Shown here: positions 1-8,935 of the stretch, one piece after another
Numbering within the stretch: position 1 is the stretch's first letter
Layout of the letters: each line of letters starts with the position of its first letter
Assembly: GCF_000308775.1 (NCBI RefSeq)
Contig: NZ_BAGJ01000006.1
Span: forward strand, 1-64,000
Length of the DNA: 64,000 nucleotides
Direction of reading: 5' to 3'
Source: Nocardia testacea NBRC 100365
GTDB taxonomy: Bacteria; Actinomycetota; Actinomycetes; Mycobacteriales; Mycobacteriaceae
Notes under the pieces: model-generated
What the model saw: the letters and a program-made list of their open reading frames with translations, nothing else
What the model was told of the DNA's origin: nothing
Databases searched by the model: none
Translations under genes and position numbers: made by a program

Positions 1-66
1 TCGGCCGCCACCGCGGCCGGCCGGGCGCGCCGACGCTCCCGCGCCGGCCGCGCGGTCTGCGGGTGA
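1..66 (+). CDS. C-terminal tail of a truncated upstream gene
   Basis: Reading from base 1 gives 21 residues (Ala/Arg/Gly-rich, ending AVCG) and a TGA at 64-66. That stop overlaps the GTG start of the emb gene by three bases, the arrangement expected of translationally coupled genes. The basic tail fits the cytoplasmic end of a membrane protein, and known emb loci would put another Emb protein or AftA here. Too little is present to identify it; the body lies outside the window. Confidence 0.45.
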   Translation, partial: SAATAAGRARRRSRAGRAVCG

Positions 67-3000
67 GGTCCGCCCCGCGGCGCCTATTAGAGTCGAGCCC
101 CGTGCGACCGGACCGATCTCCTCGAGCGTTGAACCGTATCCGTCTGCTGGCCCTGGTATCCGGGCTACTCGGATTCGTGCTGGCCGTCGCGGCGCCGCTG
201 CTGCCGGTGCGCCAGGACAGTACCGCCCTGGACTGGCCGCAGGCCGGTGCGGCCAGTGTCGAGGCGCCGCTGGTGAGTTATCAGCCGTTGCGGCTGGACC
301 TCACCGTGCCGTGCCCGGTGCTGAACACCGCCGAGGGCACGGTCGTGGAGACGGTGCCCGACGGTTCGGGCCAGTCGTCGGCGCGCGGGCTGCGGGTCAC
401 GGTGACCGGCGACACCCTGTCGGTGGTGCTGCGCGATGTACCGCTCCTGTCGGCCGAGCGCGCCGAACTGGGCGGCTGCCAGGCCCTGACCGTCTCCTCG
501 TCGGCCGTCGCGACCACCGCGGAACTGACCGGTACCGCCCGGGCCGACGGCACACCGTTCCGCGCGGAGGTGGGCCGCGATATCCGCCCGCAAATGGTCG
601 GAGTGTTCACCGACCTGCCGCGGGACCGGCTCGACGGTATCCGGTTGCACGCCGATATCGACTCGCGTTTCACCTCGTCCCCGACTCCGCTCAAGCTGGC
701 CGCGATCGTCGGCGCGGCGGTGTTCACGGTGCTCGCCCTGGTCGCGCTGCATCTGCTCGACACCACCGACGGCCGCCGCGCCCGCCGTTTCCTGCCCGCG
801 CACTGGTGGCGCTTCCGGTTCGCCGACGGCGCGGTGCTCGGCGTCCTCGTCGCCTGGCACATCATCGGGGCCAACACCTCCGACGACGGTTACATCCTGA
901 ACATGGCCCGGGTCTCGGACCGGGCCGGTTATCTGGCCAACTACTACCGCTGGTTCGGGGTGCCGGAAGCGCCGTTCGGCTGGTCCTACGAAGTCCTGGC
1001 CTGGATGACGCGGGTCTCGGAGTCGAGCCCGTGGATGCGACTGCCCACGCTGCTGGCCGGGATCGTGTGCTGGCTGGTGATCAGCCGGGAGGTGCTGCCC
1101 CGGCTCGGCGCGCGGGTCCGGGGAAACCGGATCGCCCTGTGGACAGCGGGCCTGGTGTTCCTGGCGTTCTGGCTGCCCTACGACAACGGTCTGCGCCCGG
1201 AACCGCTGATCGCGGCCGGGGCGCTGCTCACCTGGTGTTCGATCGAACGCGCGATCGCCACCGCCCGGCTGCTGCCCGCCGCGATCGCGGTACTCATCGC
1301 GGCGTTCTCGCTGGCCGCCGGCCCCACCGGGCTCATCTGCATCGCCGCGCTGATCGCCGGTTCCCGGCCGGTACTCCAGATCATCATCGCCCGCGCCCGG
1401 GGCGGCGCTTCCCGGGCACAGTCGCTGTGGCGGTACGCGAGCCTGCTCCTGCCCGGCATGGCCGCCGGAACCCTGGTGCTGGTGGTGATCTTCGCCGATC
1501 AGACCCTGTCCACGGTGCTGGAGGCGACCCGCGTCCGGACCGCGGTCGGGCCGAATGTCGCCTGGTTCGACGAGCGCACCCGCTGGGATTCGCTGCTCAT
1601 GCTGTCCCCGGACGGTTCGCTGGCGCGGCGGTTCGGGGTCCTGCTCATGCTGCTCTGCCTGCTGGTATGCGTACTCCAGGTGCTGCGCAAGGGCCGGATC
1701 CCCGGAACATCACGCGGACCGTCGGTGCGCATCCTGGGCATCGTGTTCGCCTCGCTGCTGCTGATGATGTTCACACCCACCAAATGGACCCATCACTTCG
1801 GTGTCTACGCGGGCCTGGCGGGTTCGCTGGCCGCGCTGGCCGCGGTCGCGGTGGGTAACAATGGAATCCGGGCGCCGCGCAATCGCGCCCTGTTCGCCGC
1901 CGCCGTACTCTTCCTGCTGGCCATCACGTTCACCGGTTCCAACGGCTGGTGGTACGTGTCCAGTTACGGTGTCCCGTGGTGGGACAAGGCGCCGCTGATC
2001 GCAGGTAAGGGCCTGTCCACCCTGTTCCTGGGACTCAGCGTGCTCGCCCTGCTCACCGCGTTGTGGCTGCACTACCGGATGCCGTACCTCCGTGGTTCGA
2101 ACCGAGGCCGAGGGGGCCCCGGACCCGCGACGCCGAAGGTGGCGCGGTATTACACAGCGCCGCTCACGGTGGCCGCGGCGTTGCTGGTGCTCTTCGAGAT
2201 CGCGTCGCTGACCAAGGCCGCCGTCGGACAGTACCCGGCCTACTCCGTCGCGAAGTCGAATATCCGCGCGATGGCCGGTGATCCGTGCGGGCTGGCCGAC
2301 GATGTGCTGGTGGAGACGAATACCGCCGACTCGCTGCTGCTCCCGTATGAGGGTGCCCCCGCCGACGGTCTGGTCTCCACCGATCCCGAGGCGCGGACGG
2401 TCGGATTCACCCCGGACGGAGTGGCCGAGGATCTGACCGCCGACGCGGAGGAGACCACCTCCGGTGGTGCGAATTCCGTCGAATCCGATACCGAGAACAA
2501 GACCACCGACACCACCGGCGCCGGAACCGGAGGCGGCACGTCCGGGCAGGCCGGTATCAACGGGTCCACGGTGGCGCTGCCGTTCGGTCTGGACCCGTCC
2601 CGGACCCCGGTGCTGGGCAGCTACACGACCGGCGACCAGCAGCAGGCGAAGCTCACCACGGGCTGGTACCGGCTGGATCTCACCGACGAGATGCGGGCCG
2701 ATCCCGCCTACCGGGTGCTCGCCCTGACCGCGGCGGGACGGATCAGATCGGTGGACGCCGACGGAGTGCTCACCTACGGCCAGGATCTCACGGTGGAGTA
2801 CGGCACCCGCTCCGCCGACGGCACCATGACCGTGCTCGGTTCGGTGACACCGCTGGATATCGGCCCCAATCCGTCCTGGCGCAATCTGCGCGTACCCCTG
2901 GACCAGTTGCCCCGGGAGGTGAACGCGGTTCGGCTGGTGGCCGTCGACAACGACATCACCGCCCGGCAGTGGCTGGCGATCACGCCGCCGCGGCTTCCGC

Positions 3001-3386
3001 GGCTGGCCACCCTTGATTCCGTTGTGGGGCACACCGACCCGGTGCTGCTGGACTGGCATGTCGGGCTGGCCTTCGGCTGCCAGCGGCCGTTCGACCACAG
3101 CCACGGCATCGCGGAGGTACCGCGCTGGCGGATCCTGCCCGACCGCGTCGGCTCCGATGCCTCCAACGCGTGGCAGGACCATATCGGCGGCGGCCCGCTC
3201 GGCTGGACCGAGCTACTGCTGCAAGCCGATACGGTGGCGACCTATCTGTCCGACGACTGGGGCCGGGACTGGGGTTCGCTGGAGCGTTTCACCCCGTACC
3301 GGCCCGACGCCGTACCGGCCGAAACGACCGTCACCGAGGCGGATCGAAGCGGTCTGAGCACTGACGATCCGATCAAAGTGAGTTGA
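63..3386 (+). CDS. emb: Arabinosyltransferase of the Emb family (GT-C fold)
   Basis: A membrane arabinofuranosyltransferase that uses decaprenyl-phosphoarabinose to build the arabinan of arabinogalactan or lipoarabinomannan on the periplasmic side; this family is the target of ethambutol. The 1107-residue length is typical. A first membrane helix lies at about residues 25-47, an extracytoplasmic domain follows, and many helices run from about 210 to 720. The GT-C acidic motif SDDGY is at 273-277, followed by ARVSDRAGY and the conserved EAPFGW. The soluble carbohydrate-binding C-terminal domain (about 740-1107) carries an acidic, Gly/Thr-rich insert near 800-840. Local similarity is nearest to EmbB, but I cannot settle EmbA, B or C. 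The GTG start overlaps the upstream stop. The gene is convergent with dprE2, as expected of an arabinan locus. Confidence 0.9.
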   Translation: MRSAPRRLLESSPVRPDRSPRALNRIRLLALVSGLLGFVLAVAAPLLPVRQDSTALDWPQAGAASVEAPLVSYQPLRLDLTVPCPVLNTAEGTVVETVPDGSGQSSARGLRVTVTGDTLSVVLRDVPLLSAERAELGGCQALTVSSSAVATTAELTGTARADGTPFRAEVGRDIRPQMVGVFTDLPRDRLDGIRLHADIDSRFTSSPTPLKLAAIVGAAVFTVLALVALHLLDTTDGRRARRFLPAHWWRFRFADGAVLGVLVAWHIIGANTSDDGYILNMARVSDRAGYLANYYRWFGVPEAPFGWSYEVLAWMTRVSESSPWMRLPTLLAGIVCWLVISREVLPRLGARVRGNRIALWTAGLVFLAFWLPYDNGLRPEPLIAAGALLTWCSIERAIATARLLPAAIAVLIAAFSLAAGPTGLICIAALIAGSRPVLQIIIARARGGASRAQSLWRYASLLLPGMAAGTLVLVVIFADQTLSTVLEATRVRTAVGPNVAWFDERTRWDSLLMLSPDGSLARRFGVLLMLLCLLVCVLQVLRKGRIPGTSRGPSVRILGIVFASLLLMMFTPTKWTHHFGVYAGLAGSLAALAAVAVGNNGIRAPRNRALFAAAVLFLLAITFTGSNGWWYVSSYGVPWWDKAPLIAGKGLSTLFLGLSVLALLTALWLHYRMPYLRGSNRGRGGPGPATPKVARYYTAPLTVAAALLVLFEIASLTKAAVGQYPAYSVAKSNIRAMAGDPCGLADDVLVETNTADSLLLPYEGAPADGLVSTDPEARTVGFTPDGVAEDLTADAEETTSGGANSVESDTENKTTDTTGAGTGGGTSGQAGINGSTVALPFGLDPSRTPVLGSYTTGDQQQAKLTTGWYRLDLTDEMRADPAYRVLALTAAGRIRSVDADGVLTYGQDLTVEYGTRSADGTMTVLGSVTPLDIGPNPSWRNLRVPLDQLPREVNAVRLVAVDNDITARQWLAITPPRLPRLATLDSVVGHTDPVLLDWHVGLAFGCQRPFDHSHGIAEVPRWRILPDRVGSDASNAWQDHIGGGPLGWTELLLQADTVATYLSDDWGRDWGSLERFTPYRPDAVPAETTVTEADRSGLSTDDPIKVS

Positions 3387-3508
3387 ACGGGGTTGCGCTA
3401 CATCGAGACTCGTCTATCAAGTGGTTTGGCTCACATATCGGTTTATTTCCATGTGAGGGAATTGCCGAACGGATGACGAACGGCAGCACGGCCCGTAGGC
3501 TGGTTCGC

Positions 3509-3670
3509 ATGACTTCGGCCTTCGACGATATGGAACTGCGCGATCTCGTCGGCTTGCTCACCGATGAGGAGCAAAAGGAACTACGACCGTCGGTTCTGCG
3601 CGTCCTCGGACGCCTGCCGTCTCAGGAGGTGCTGCGCCGCGAGCTGGGCCAGCGTATGACCCGCGTGTGA
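3509..3670 (+). CDS. Small helical protein of unknown function, 53 aa
   Basis: A short acidic and basic helical protein beginning MTSAFDD and containing LVGLLTDEEQKEL, then a basic C-terminus ending RMTRV. The frame stays open upstream to 3383, but that stretch has poor coding character, so I took the ATG at 3509. It lies in the emb to dprE2 interval in the same direction as emb and is followed by a hairpin. Small charged actinobacterial proteins of this type are common and uncharacterised; I assign no function. Confidence 0.5.
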   Translation: MTSAFDDMELRDLVGLLTDEEQKELRPSVLRVLGRLPSQEVLRRELGQRMTRV

Positions 3671-3722
3671 CAGCGGTAGCGGCCACCGGACCCGGGTGGC
3701 CCGCCGGAATTATCGAATACGA

Positions 3723-3763
3723 CGAGGGCCGTCGCACACCGGATAGGTGCGCGGCGGCCCTCG
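3723..3763. terminator. Hairpin between convergent emb-side genes and dprE2
   Basis: Thirteen-base arms (CGAGGGCCGTCGC and its complement with one G:U pair) flank a loop of about 15 bases. It sits between converging transcription units, so a bidirectional terminator is the simplest reading. There is no clear U-tract, as is usual in high-GC actinobacteria. Confidence 0.55.
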
Positions 3764-3831
3764 GAATCTGTGCGGAGGTGAGCCGTGTCACCGGACCTGC
3801 CCGGTGACACGGGCAGGCCGGCCCGGGCGGA

Positions 3832-4611
3832 CTAGACAGGAAGCCTGCGGAAGATCGGCCGCGGGATATGGCGCAGGATCATCATCACGTACCGGAACGC
3901 GCCGGGCGCCCAGATGAGCTCCTTGCCCTTCTCCGAGGCCTCCACCGCCAGCGCGGCGACCTCTTCCTTGTCGACCGTGAATGGCGCCTCTTTGGCGCCG
4001 GTGGCCTTCCAGTGCTCGATCGTGGTGGTGGTGCGCACCTGACCCGGCCGGATCACCAGGACCCGGGGGCCGTGCGGCCGCAGCGCCTCGCCGAGGCCCA
4101 GGTAGAAACCGTCCAGCCCCGCCTTGGTGGAACCGTAGACGAAGTTGGAGCGGCGCACCCGCTCGCCGGCCGCCGAGGACATGGCGATGATCCGGCCGAA
4201 ACCCTGCGCCTTCATCTTCTCGCCGGTCAGCACGCCGACCGAGACCGCGGCGGTGTAGTTGATCTGCGCGATCTGCACCGCTTTGCGCTGGTCCTGCCAC
4301 AATTCCTCGGCATTGCCGAGCAGCCCGAACGCGACGATCGCGACATCGACGTCGCCGTCCGCGAAGGCCTGGTCGACCACCTTCGGGTGGCTGTCGGTAT
4401 CGAGGGCGTCGAAATCGATCACATCGACCTGGCTCGCGCCCGCGGCCTTGGTCTGCGCCACCGCGGTATCACGCAGCGGATCGCCCGGCAGGGCGGCCAG
4501 GATCACCCGGGCCGGCCCTTTCTTCAGGTACTCCGCGACGATCGCGAGGCCGATTTCCGAGGTCCCGCCGAACAGCAGAATGGACTGCGGATTGCCTACC
4601 GCGTTGATCAC
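3832..4611 (-). CDS. dprE2: Decaprenylphosphoryl-2-keto-ribose reductase DprE2
   Basis: An NADH-dependent SDR enzyme that reduces DPX, the keto intermediate made by DprE1, to decaprenyl-phosphoarabinose, the only arabinose donor for wall arabinan. The N-terminus [15 protein letters not shown] closely matches the mycobacterial protein and contains the cofactor motif GGTSEIG. The catalytic region has a Ser-Ser-Ala pair followed by VYGSTKAG, the YxxxK arrangement. The protein is 259 residues with the GTG start at 4611. That start overlaps the dprE1 stop in a four-base GTGA, so translation is probably coupled. The longer reading frame upstream is simply dprE1 read in another frame. Confidence 0.95.
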   Translation of the reverse strand: MINAVGNPQSILLFGGTSEIGLAIVAEYLKKGPARVILAALPGDPLRDTAVAQTKAAGASQVDVIDFDALDTDSHPKVVDQAFADGDVDVAIVAFGLLGNAEELWQDQRKAVQIAQINYTAAVSVGVLTGEKMKAQGFGRIIAMSSAAGERVRRSNFVYGSTKAGLDGFYLGLGEALRPHGPRVLVIRPGQVRTTTTIEHWKATGAKEAPFTVDKEEVAALAVEASEKGKELIWAPGAFRYVMMILRHIPRPIFRRLPV

Positions 4612-6083
4612 TGAAGCTCCAGCCTTCTCGCCATATCGGACATGAAAACGCCTGTGGGATCGACGCTGCGGCGGACCTTGATCCACTCGTCGATCCGGGG
4701 ATACATCTGATGGAAGTTCTCGGCGGTGGTGCGCGAGTCCTTACCGGTGTAGAGCCGGCCACCGAATTCCAGTACCCGCCGGTCCAATTCGGTGACGAAG
4801 TCGTTGAGACCGGGCGCGATCGGGAAGTCCAGGCACACGTTCCAGCCCGGCATGGGGAAGCTCAGCGGCGCCTGGTTGCCCTCGCCGAAGTACTTGAACA
4901 CATTCAGGAACGAATAGTGCCCGCTCGCCTGGATGTCGATGAGGATCTGCTTGAACTCCTCCACCGCCTCCGGCGGCACCACGAACTGGTACTGCAGGAA
5001 ACCCCGCGACCCGTAGGCCCGGTTCCATTCGCCGAGCATATCGAGGGGGTGGTAGAAGGCCGTCAGATTCTGCGGCTTCTGCCGGTAGGTGGCGCCCTTG
5101 CGGTACCAGATCTCGGTGGCCAGGGTGAACGTCTTGTTGTTGAGCAGACCGTTGGGGAACACATCGGGGAAGGTCAGGAACGTCTTCCCGGTGAAACCCA
5201 GCGGGTTCTTGCGCAGTTTCTTCGGCAGCTGATCCAGCTTGGCCAGCGAACCCCGCGAGATCACCGCGCGGCCCAGCTTGGGCATGGGGCTGAGCGCGTC
5301 GAACCAGGCCGAGCTGTACTCGTAGTTGTCCTCGGAGCCGTCGCTGTGGAACGCGATGGTCTCGTCGAGACCGGAGGTCACATCGCCGTCGGCGATGAAG
5401 TACGCGGTCTCCGTCGGCGTCATCTCGATGGTGGCACGCAGGATGATGCCGGTGAGGCCGCAGCCGCCGATGGTGGCCCAGAACAGCTTGGCGTTCTTCT
5501 TGGGGCCGATGGTCTGCACCTCACCGTCGGCGGTGAGCAGCTGAATGGACCGCACATGGTTGCCGAAGCTGCCCGCGCTGTGATGGTTCTTACCGTGGAT
5601 ATCGGAGCCGATGGCGCCGCCGACGGTGACCTGCCGGGTACCCGGCAGGACCGGAACCCACAGGCCGAACGGGAGTGCCGTCTTCATCAGCTGGTCGAGG
5701 GTTACGCCCCCGTCGACATCCACCAGCCGGGTGTCCTGGTCGATGCGGTGGATCTTGTTCAGGGCGGTCATATCGATGACCAGCCCGCCCGCGTTCTGCG
5801 CATTGTCGCCGTAGGACCGGCCGAGCCCGCGGGCGATCACACCACGCCGCAGATGCTCTGGTTTGCCGTCATTGTCCTCGGCGACCATGGCGACCGCGCG
5901 GGCGATGAGTTCGGGGTCGCTCGTCGAGAGCACTTCGGCGGTGGTGGCCGCCGTACGGGCCCACCCGGTGAGCGTCCGGGTTCGCGTGGGTAGCGTGAAC
6001 CCCGTACCGGCGTTTTCTGGATCGCCGGCCGGCGGGGTCTCGGTACCGGACGCCTGAGTCGAGGTCGGAGCTTTCGTGGACAT
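4608..6083 (-). CDS. dprE1: Decaprenylphosphoryl-beta-D-ribose 2'-oxidase DprE1
   Basis: An FAD-dependent oxidase that converts decaprenyl-phosphoribose to the 2'-keto form, the first half of the epimerisation yielding decaprenyl-phosphoarabinose; DprE2 finishes it. FAD-binding signatures [25 protein letters not shown] and [17 protein letters not shown] are present, as are the late motifs [10 protein letters not shown] and YTGKDSRTT. The first contains the cysteine that benzothiazinones modify in mycobacteria and the second an active-site lysine. I placed the start at the ATG at 6083; an ATG two codons upstream (6089) is equally possible. The Thr/Pro-rich first 35 residues are longer than the mycobacterial N-terminus. 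The frame remains open further upstream through a repeat element that should not be counted as protein. Confidence 0.95.
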   Translation of the reverse strand: MSTKAPTSTQASGTETPPAGDPENAGTGFTLPTRTRTLTGWARTAATTAEVLSTSDPELIARAVAMVAEDNDGKPEHLRRGVIARGLGRSYGDNAQNAGGLVIDMTALNKIHRIDQDTRLVDVDGGVTLDQLMKTALPFGLWVPVLPGTRQVTVGGAIGSDIHGKNHHSAGSFGNHVRSIQLLTADGEVQTIGPKKNAKLFWATIGGCGLTGIILRATIEMTPTETAYFIADGDVTSGLDETIAFHSDGSEDNYEYSSAWFDALSPMPKLGRAVISRGSLAKLDQLPKKLRKNPLGFTGKTFLTFPDVFPNGLLNNKTFTLATEIWYRKGATYRQKPQNLTAFYHPLDMLGEWNRAYGSRGFLQYQFVVPPEAVEEFKQILIDIQASGHYSFLNVFKYFGEGNQAPLSFPMPGWNVCLDFPIAPGLNDFVTELDRRVLEFGGRLYTGKDSRTTAENFHQMYPRIDEWIKVRRSVDPTGVFMSDMARRLELQ

Positions 6084-6115
6084 CGGCATAGAGGCTACAG
6101 GCTGTATTGGATTGC

Positions 6116-6243
6116 GGCGCCTTCGGCGCCGCGAGGTCGGGGCACTGTGACCCCGGTTCTTCACTCCTCCGTTCGGTCGCTGCGCTCCCTCGCTCCGTCG
6201 CTCCAGAATCGGGGGCGGGCCCCGACCACGGAGGTGGACCATC
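6116..6243. repeat. Family B nested-palindrome repeat, copy 1
   Basis: An intergenic element of about 128 bp between divergent dprE1 and the GtrA gene. It opens with the hairpin GGCGCC-TTC-GGCGCC. Outer arms GGTCGGGGC (6135-6143) and GCCCCGACC (6219-6227) then enclose inner arms CCCCGGTTCT and AGAATCGGGG and a CGCTCC-rich core. A closely similar sequence occurs downstream of tgt at 60622-60750. It is non-coding, although dprE1 and other frames read through it. Confidence 0.75.
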
Positions 6244-6292
6244 GCGGCTCCGGACAAGTACATTTCCGTCGGTGGGCCCTGAAAGCAATGCA

Positions 6293-6796
6293 GTGAGCCG
6301 GAGCCCCCGGGTGACCCCGGGCGGCACCGGGGATGTTTCCGTCTCGGCCGAGGAGCGGGTCGTCGCGGTGAGCGAACCGGACTCCGCCGTGCCCGGGAGC
6401 GCGCAGATCGGCCTGGTGACCCAGCTGGTGCGGTTCGGTATCACCGGGGCGCTGTCGGCTGTGGTCGACTTCGGGCTCTACGTGCTGCTGCTCGAGGTCG
6501 TGGGTATGCCGGTGAACCCGGCGAAGGCGATCGGTTTCATCGCAGGCACCACGACCGCTTATCTGATCAACCGCCGGTGGACCTTCAACGCGGCGCCGAG
6601 CCGGGCCCGCTTCATCGCGGTGGTGATCCTGTACGCCCTCACCTTCTGCGTCCAGGTGGGTATCAACTGGGTCTTCTACCACGCCTTCGACGAGGGCCTG
6701 TGGTGGCGCGTCCCGGTGGCCTATGTGATCGCGCAGGGCACGGCCACGGTGATCAACTTCGTCGTCCAGCGCCTGGTCATCTTCCGTATCCGTTAG
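6293..6796 (+). CDS. GtrA-family membrane protein (Rv3789-like)
   Basis: A four-helix GtrA/DPMS-type membrane protein. In mycobacteria the equivalent next to dprE1 (Rv3789) has been proposed to flip decaprenyl-phosphoarabinose or to anchor wall enzymes. Visible features are [16 protein letters not shown], the family hallmark [10 protein letters not shown] near the middle, and a C-terminus [12 protein letters not shown] chose the GTG at 6293, which follows GAAAG at a fitting distance. The frame is open to 6107 but runs through the family B repeat. It is divergent from dprE1-dprE2, so a shared promoter region is likely, and is followed by a strong hairpin. Confidence 0.88.
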   Translation: MSRSPRVTPGGTGDVSVSAEERVVAVSEPDSAVPGSAQIGLVTQLVRFGITGALSAVVDFGLYVLLLEVVGMPVNPAKAIGFIAGTTTAYLINRRWTFNAAPSRARFIAVVILYALTFCVQVGINWVFYHAFDEGLWWRVPVAYVIAQGTATVINFVVQRLVIFRIR

Positions 6797-6814
6797 TTGC
6801 GCCACGCACAGCGA

Positions 6815-6847
6815 TGAGCCCCGGGAGTCGGAGACTTCCGGGGCTCA
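6815..6847. terminator. Terminator hairpin after the GtrA gene
   Basis: Ten-base perfect arms TGAGCCCCGG and CCGGGGCTCA with a 13-base loop, placed about 20 bases after the stop codon and upstream of the oppositely oriented gene ending at 6909. Likely an intrinsic, possibly bidirectional, terminator. Confidence 0.7.
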
Positions 6848-6908
6848 CTGCTGTGGGTTCCTATTGTTGTCGGGTCCTGTCGATGCCGCTGTGGTCGCGG
6901 CCGGCGCC

Positions 6909-7400
6909 TCAGGCGCAGGCGACGCTGGCCAGCCGCTGCGGCCGGCGGGCACGCACGGAACGCACCGCGGCGCCGATCGCGACCACCGGCGGGATCCAGC
7001 GGGCTTCTTCCGGGCTCACTCCCCAGGTGGCCGAACCGGCCGAGAGGTGGGTGGGCGGCAGCGGGATGCCGTCGCCGTCGGTGTGCACGACCGCACCGGC
7101 GGCCCGCAGCGCTTCCACGGCACGTCCGGCCTTGCGCATCCCGGTGACCAGATGGATCTCACGGCGCTCGGCGCCCGGGATCTCGATCACCGGACCGGTC
7201 AGGTTGTTGGCGCGCAGATACCGGCGGACCGACGCGGCCAACTCCCCGGTGACCTCGACGGCGGAAAGGTCTGCGTCGGTGATCAGGCACAGGCCGTTGG
7301 TCGTTTCGGCGACCGTCCAGCCACGCTGGGCGTAATCCCGCGCGGCAGCGGACTTGGCGGCCGCCGAGACGGAAGTCGGAAACGTCGTACGCACTGTCAT
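6909..7400 (-). CDS. Small orphan protein resembling a PrimPol N-terminal fragment
   Basis: About 163 residues. Its motif order recalls the N-terminal domain of bifunctional primase-polymerases: AARDYAQRGWTV, then LCLITDADL, GPVIEIPG and IPLPPTHLSAGSATWGV, where PrimPols have a PPS-type loop followed by an aromatic/Trp motif. The clear catalytic acidic signatures of a working polymerase are not obvious and there is no helicase domain. The start is uncertain: ATGs lie at 7400 and 7406, and GGGGAATGGAG upstream favours the former. It stands alone between convergent neighbours, so function cannot be inferred from context. Treat the PrimPol link as a weak structural guess. Confidence 0.6.
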   Translation of the reverse strand: MTVRTTFPTSVSAAAKSAAARDYAQRGWTVAETTNGLCLITDADLSAVEVTGELAASVRRYLRANNLTGPVIEIPGAERREIHLVTGMRKAGRAVEALRAAGAVVHTDGDGIPLPPTHLSAGSATWGVSPEEARWIPPVVAIGAAVRSVRARRPQRLASVACA

Positions 7401-7598
7401 CTCCATTCCCCGGTATAGATAAGCTCCGGCTTTCATGGGTCGTATCGGTGCCGGGTGCCCGGGGCGTTACGCCGTTCCAGGGATTTTTTTCGACTGTCGG
7501 CTTCCTCTCATTTGTGGCAGCAGTCGACATCCACTGGTACAGGAGGCTCGTCGGGGTCCTGGTTGGCTTCGCGCACGGAATCCGGGAAGGTTTCCGTT

Positions 7599-8249
7599 AT
7601 GGCCAGCGAGGCAGCGGACGAATCCCCGAGAACCGGTCCGGCGGCGGCCGGAGCACCTGAGCCGGCGGTTCCTCCCGCAGCCGGCGCGGGAGTGGGACCG
7701 CCGGAGGAGGACGATACTGCGGATTCGCCTGGTCGGCGAATCCGGCGGAAGCTCAGTTGGCGGGCCGAAGCCGCGCAGCGGTTCGCCGACGCGGCCGCCG
7801 CCGAGGAGGACGAAACCCGCCCCGAAGCCGGTGATCGGGCCGGAACGGCTCGGCGCTGGGGCGCGGACGCGGCCCGCGGACTCCTGGATGTGCAGTTCCG
7901 CCGGCCCGCCACCAGGACGCTGTTGCCGCTGGTCTACCTGCTCGGTTTGGTTTTCGCGGTGACCGTGCCGGTGGTGCTCACCGTGTTGGCCTGGCGGATC
8001 TCGGTATTGCTCGGGGTCCTGGCGGCCCTGCTGGCGCTGCCTTTCGCGCTGACGATCGCGGCCGCGGTGCGGCTCCTGCTGGAGTTCCTGGTGAACGCCT
8101 CCCGGCTGGCGACCCGGGTCGAGCACATCAGCGATCTCGCCGACGACCTGTTCCAGGTGCTTTCCGAAGTGGCCGAACCGGTCAACCAGCTCTCCGAAGA
8201 TGTGCGGGCGGTACAGTTCTGGCGATTCCGCCGTGGGTCGCGCAAATAA
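7599..8249 (+). CDS. DUF4282-type membrane protein
   Basis: A 216-residue protein with a disordered Ala/Pro/Glu-rich N-terminal third, an amphipathic region (RRWGADAARGLLDVQFRRP) and two membrane helices around LLPLVYLLGLVFAV and VLLGVLAALLALPFAL. A soluble tail follows, containing ISDLADDLFQVL. This two-helix layout with the preceding FRR(P/F)-T motif is typical of DUF4282, a family with no established function. The ATG at 7599 follows GGGAAGG. Upstream reading frames in this region have no coding character. No operon partner is visible. Confidence 0.75.
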   Translation: MASEAADESPRTGPAAAGAPEPAVPPAAGAGVGPPEEDDTADSPGRRIRRKLSWRAEAAQRFADAAAAEEDETRPEAGDRAGTARRWGADAARGLLDVQFRRPATRTLLPLVYLLGLVFAVTVPVVLTVLAWRISVLLGVLAALLALPFALTIAAAVRLLLEFLVNASRLATRVEHISDLADDLFQVLSEVAEPVNQLSEDVRAVQFWRFRRGSRK

Positions 8250-8372
8250 CACCGGGACTCGCGTGATAGCACCGGCTCAATTCAGTAGGGGAAATCACTG
8301 TTCCCGGGCTGCCGAATAAATCGGCGACTTCGGAAATCATCGACCAGGCGTCCGGTCGCTCGAGCGGATATT

Positions 8373-8927
8373 TCAGCGGTTCCGCAGCCGAGGCGCCGCG
8401 GCGTCCTTCGGGGAGCGCAGATAGGTGAGCCGCTGTCCGTCGCGACCGGTCTCGGGCCAGTCGATGGCCAGGTCCGGATCGAAGGCGTCCAGATCGTGGT
8501 CGTGCTCGGGGCTGTACTCGAGTGAGCACAGATAGGTGAGAACCGAATCGTCCTGTAGGGACAGCACCGCGTGCCCGAGCCCCTCGGACAGGAACACCGA
8601 CCGGCGATCGAGATCGTCGAGCACCACGCTGTCCCAGCGGCCGAAGGTGGGGGAGCCGGGCCGCAGATCGACCACGACGTCGAGGAAGGCGCCACGCCCG
8701 CAGGTCACGTATTTGGCCTGGCCCGGCGGATCGTCGGTGTAATGGATGCCGCGCAGTACGCCGGCGGCCGACACCGAGGTGTTCACCTGGAGCAGATCGA
8801 AGGACCGGCCGGTGGCCTTCTCGAATTCCGAGGCCCGGAAGGTCTCGGCGAAGGCGCCCCGGTCGTCGCCGTGGATTCTCGGTGTGAAAACCCAGGCGCC
8901 GGGGACCGACATCTCACTGATCCGCAT
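8373..8927 (-). CDS. rmlC: dTDP-4-dehydrorhamnose 3,5-epimerase RmlC
   Basis: Third enzyme of dTDP-L-rhamnose synthesis; rhamnose forms the linker joining arabinogalactan to peptidoglycan. The cupin enzyme contains the expected HGDDRGAFAETFR start, VNTSVSAAGVLRGIHY with the catalytic histidine, a KYVTCGRGAFLDVVVDLR strand and the late motif YLCSLEYSPEHDHDLDAFDP. Its 184 residues are slightly short of the usual 190-200, all from the C-terminus. It lies eight bases after rmlA on the same strand, so the two are an operon; rmlB is about 6.4 kb away on the opposite strand. Confidence 0.92.
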   Translation of the reverse strand: MRISEMSVPGAWVFTPRIHGDDRGAFAETFRASEFEKATGRSFDLLQVNTSVSAAGVLRGIHYTDDPPGQAKYVTCGRGAFLDVVVDLRPGSPTFGRWDSVVLDDLDRRSVFLSEGLGHAVLSLQDDSVLTYLCSLEYSPEHDHDLDAFDPDLAIDWPETGRDGQRLTYLRSPKDAAAPRLRNR

Positions 8928-8935
8928 CTACCCAC

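Noticed and set aside
311..1858. A 515-codon open frame inside emb in another frame
   Set aside because: It overlaps emb fully, is Arg/Pro/Gly-rich without domain motifs, and arises from GC-rich third codon positions.
6090..6263. Extended N-terminus for DprE1
   Set aside because: It reads through the family B repeat; the related copy at 60622 produces similar nonsense peptide ([18 protein letters not shown]), showing that it is repeat, not protein.
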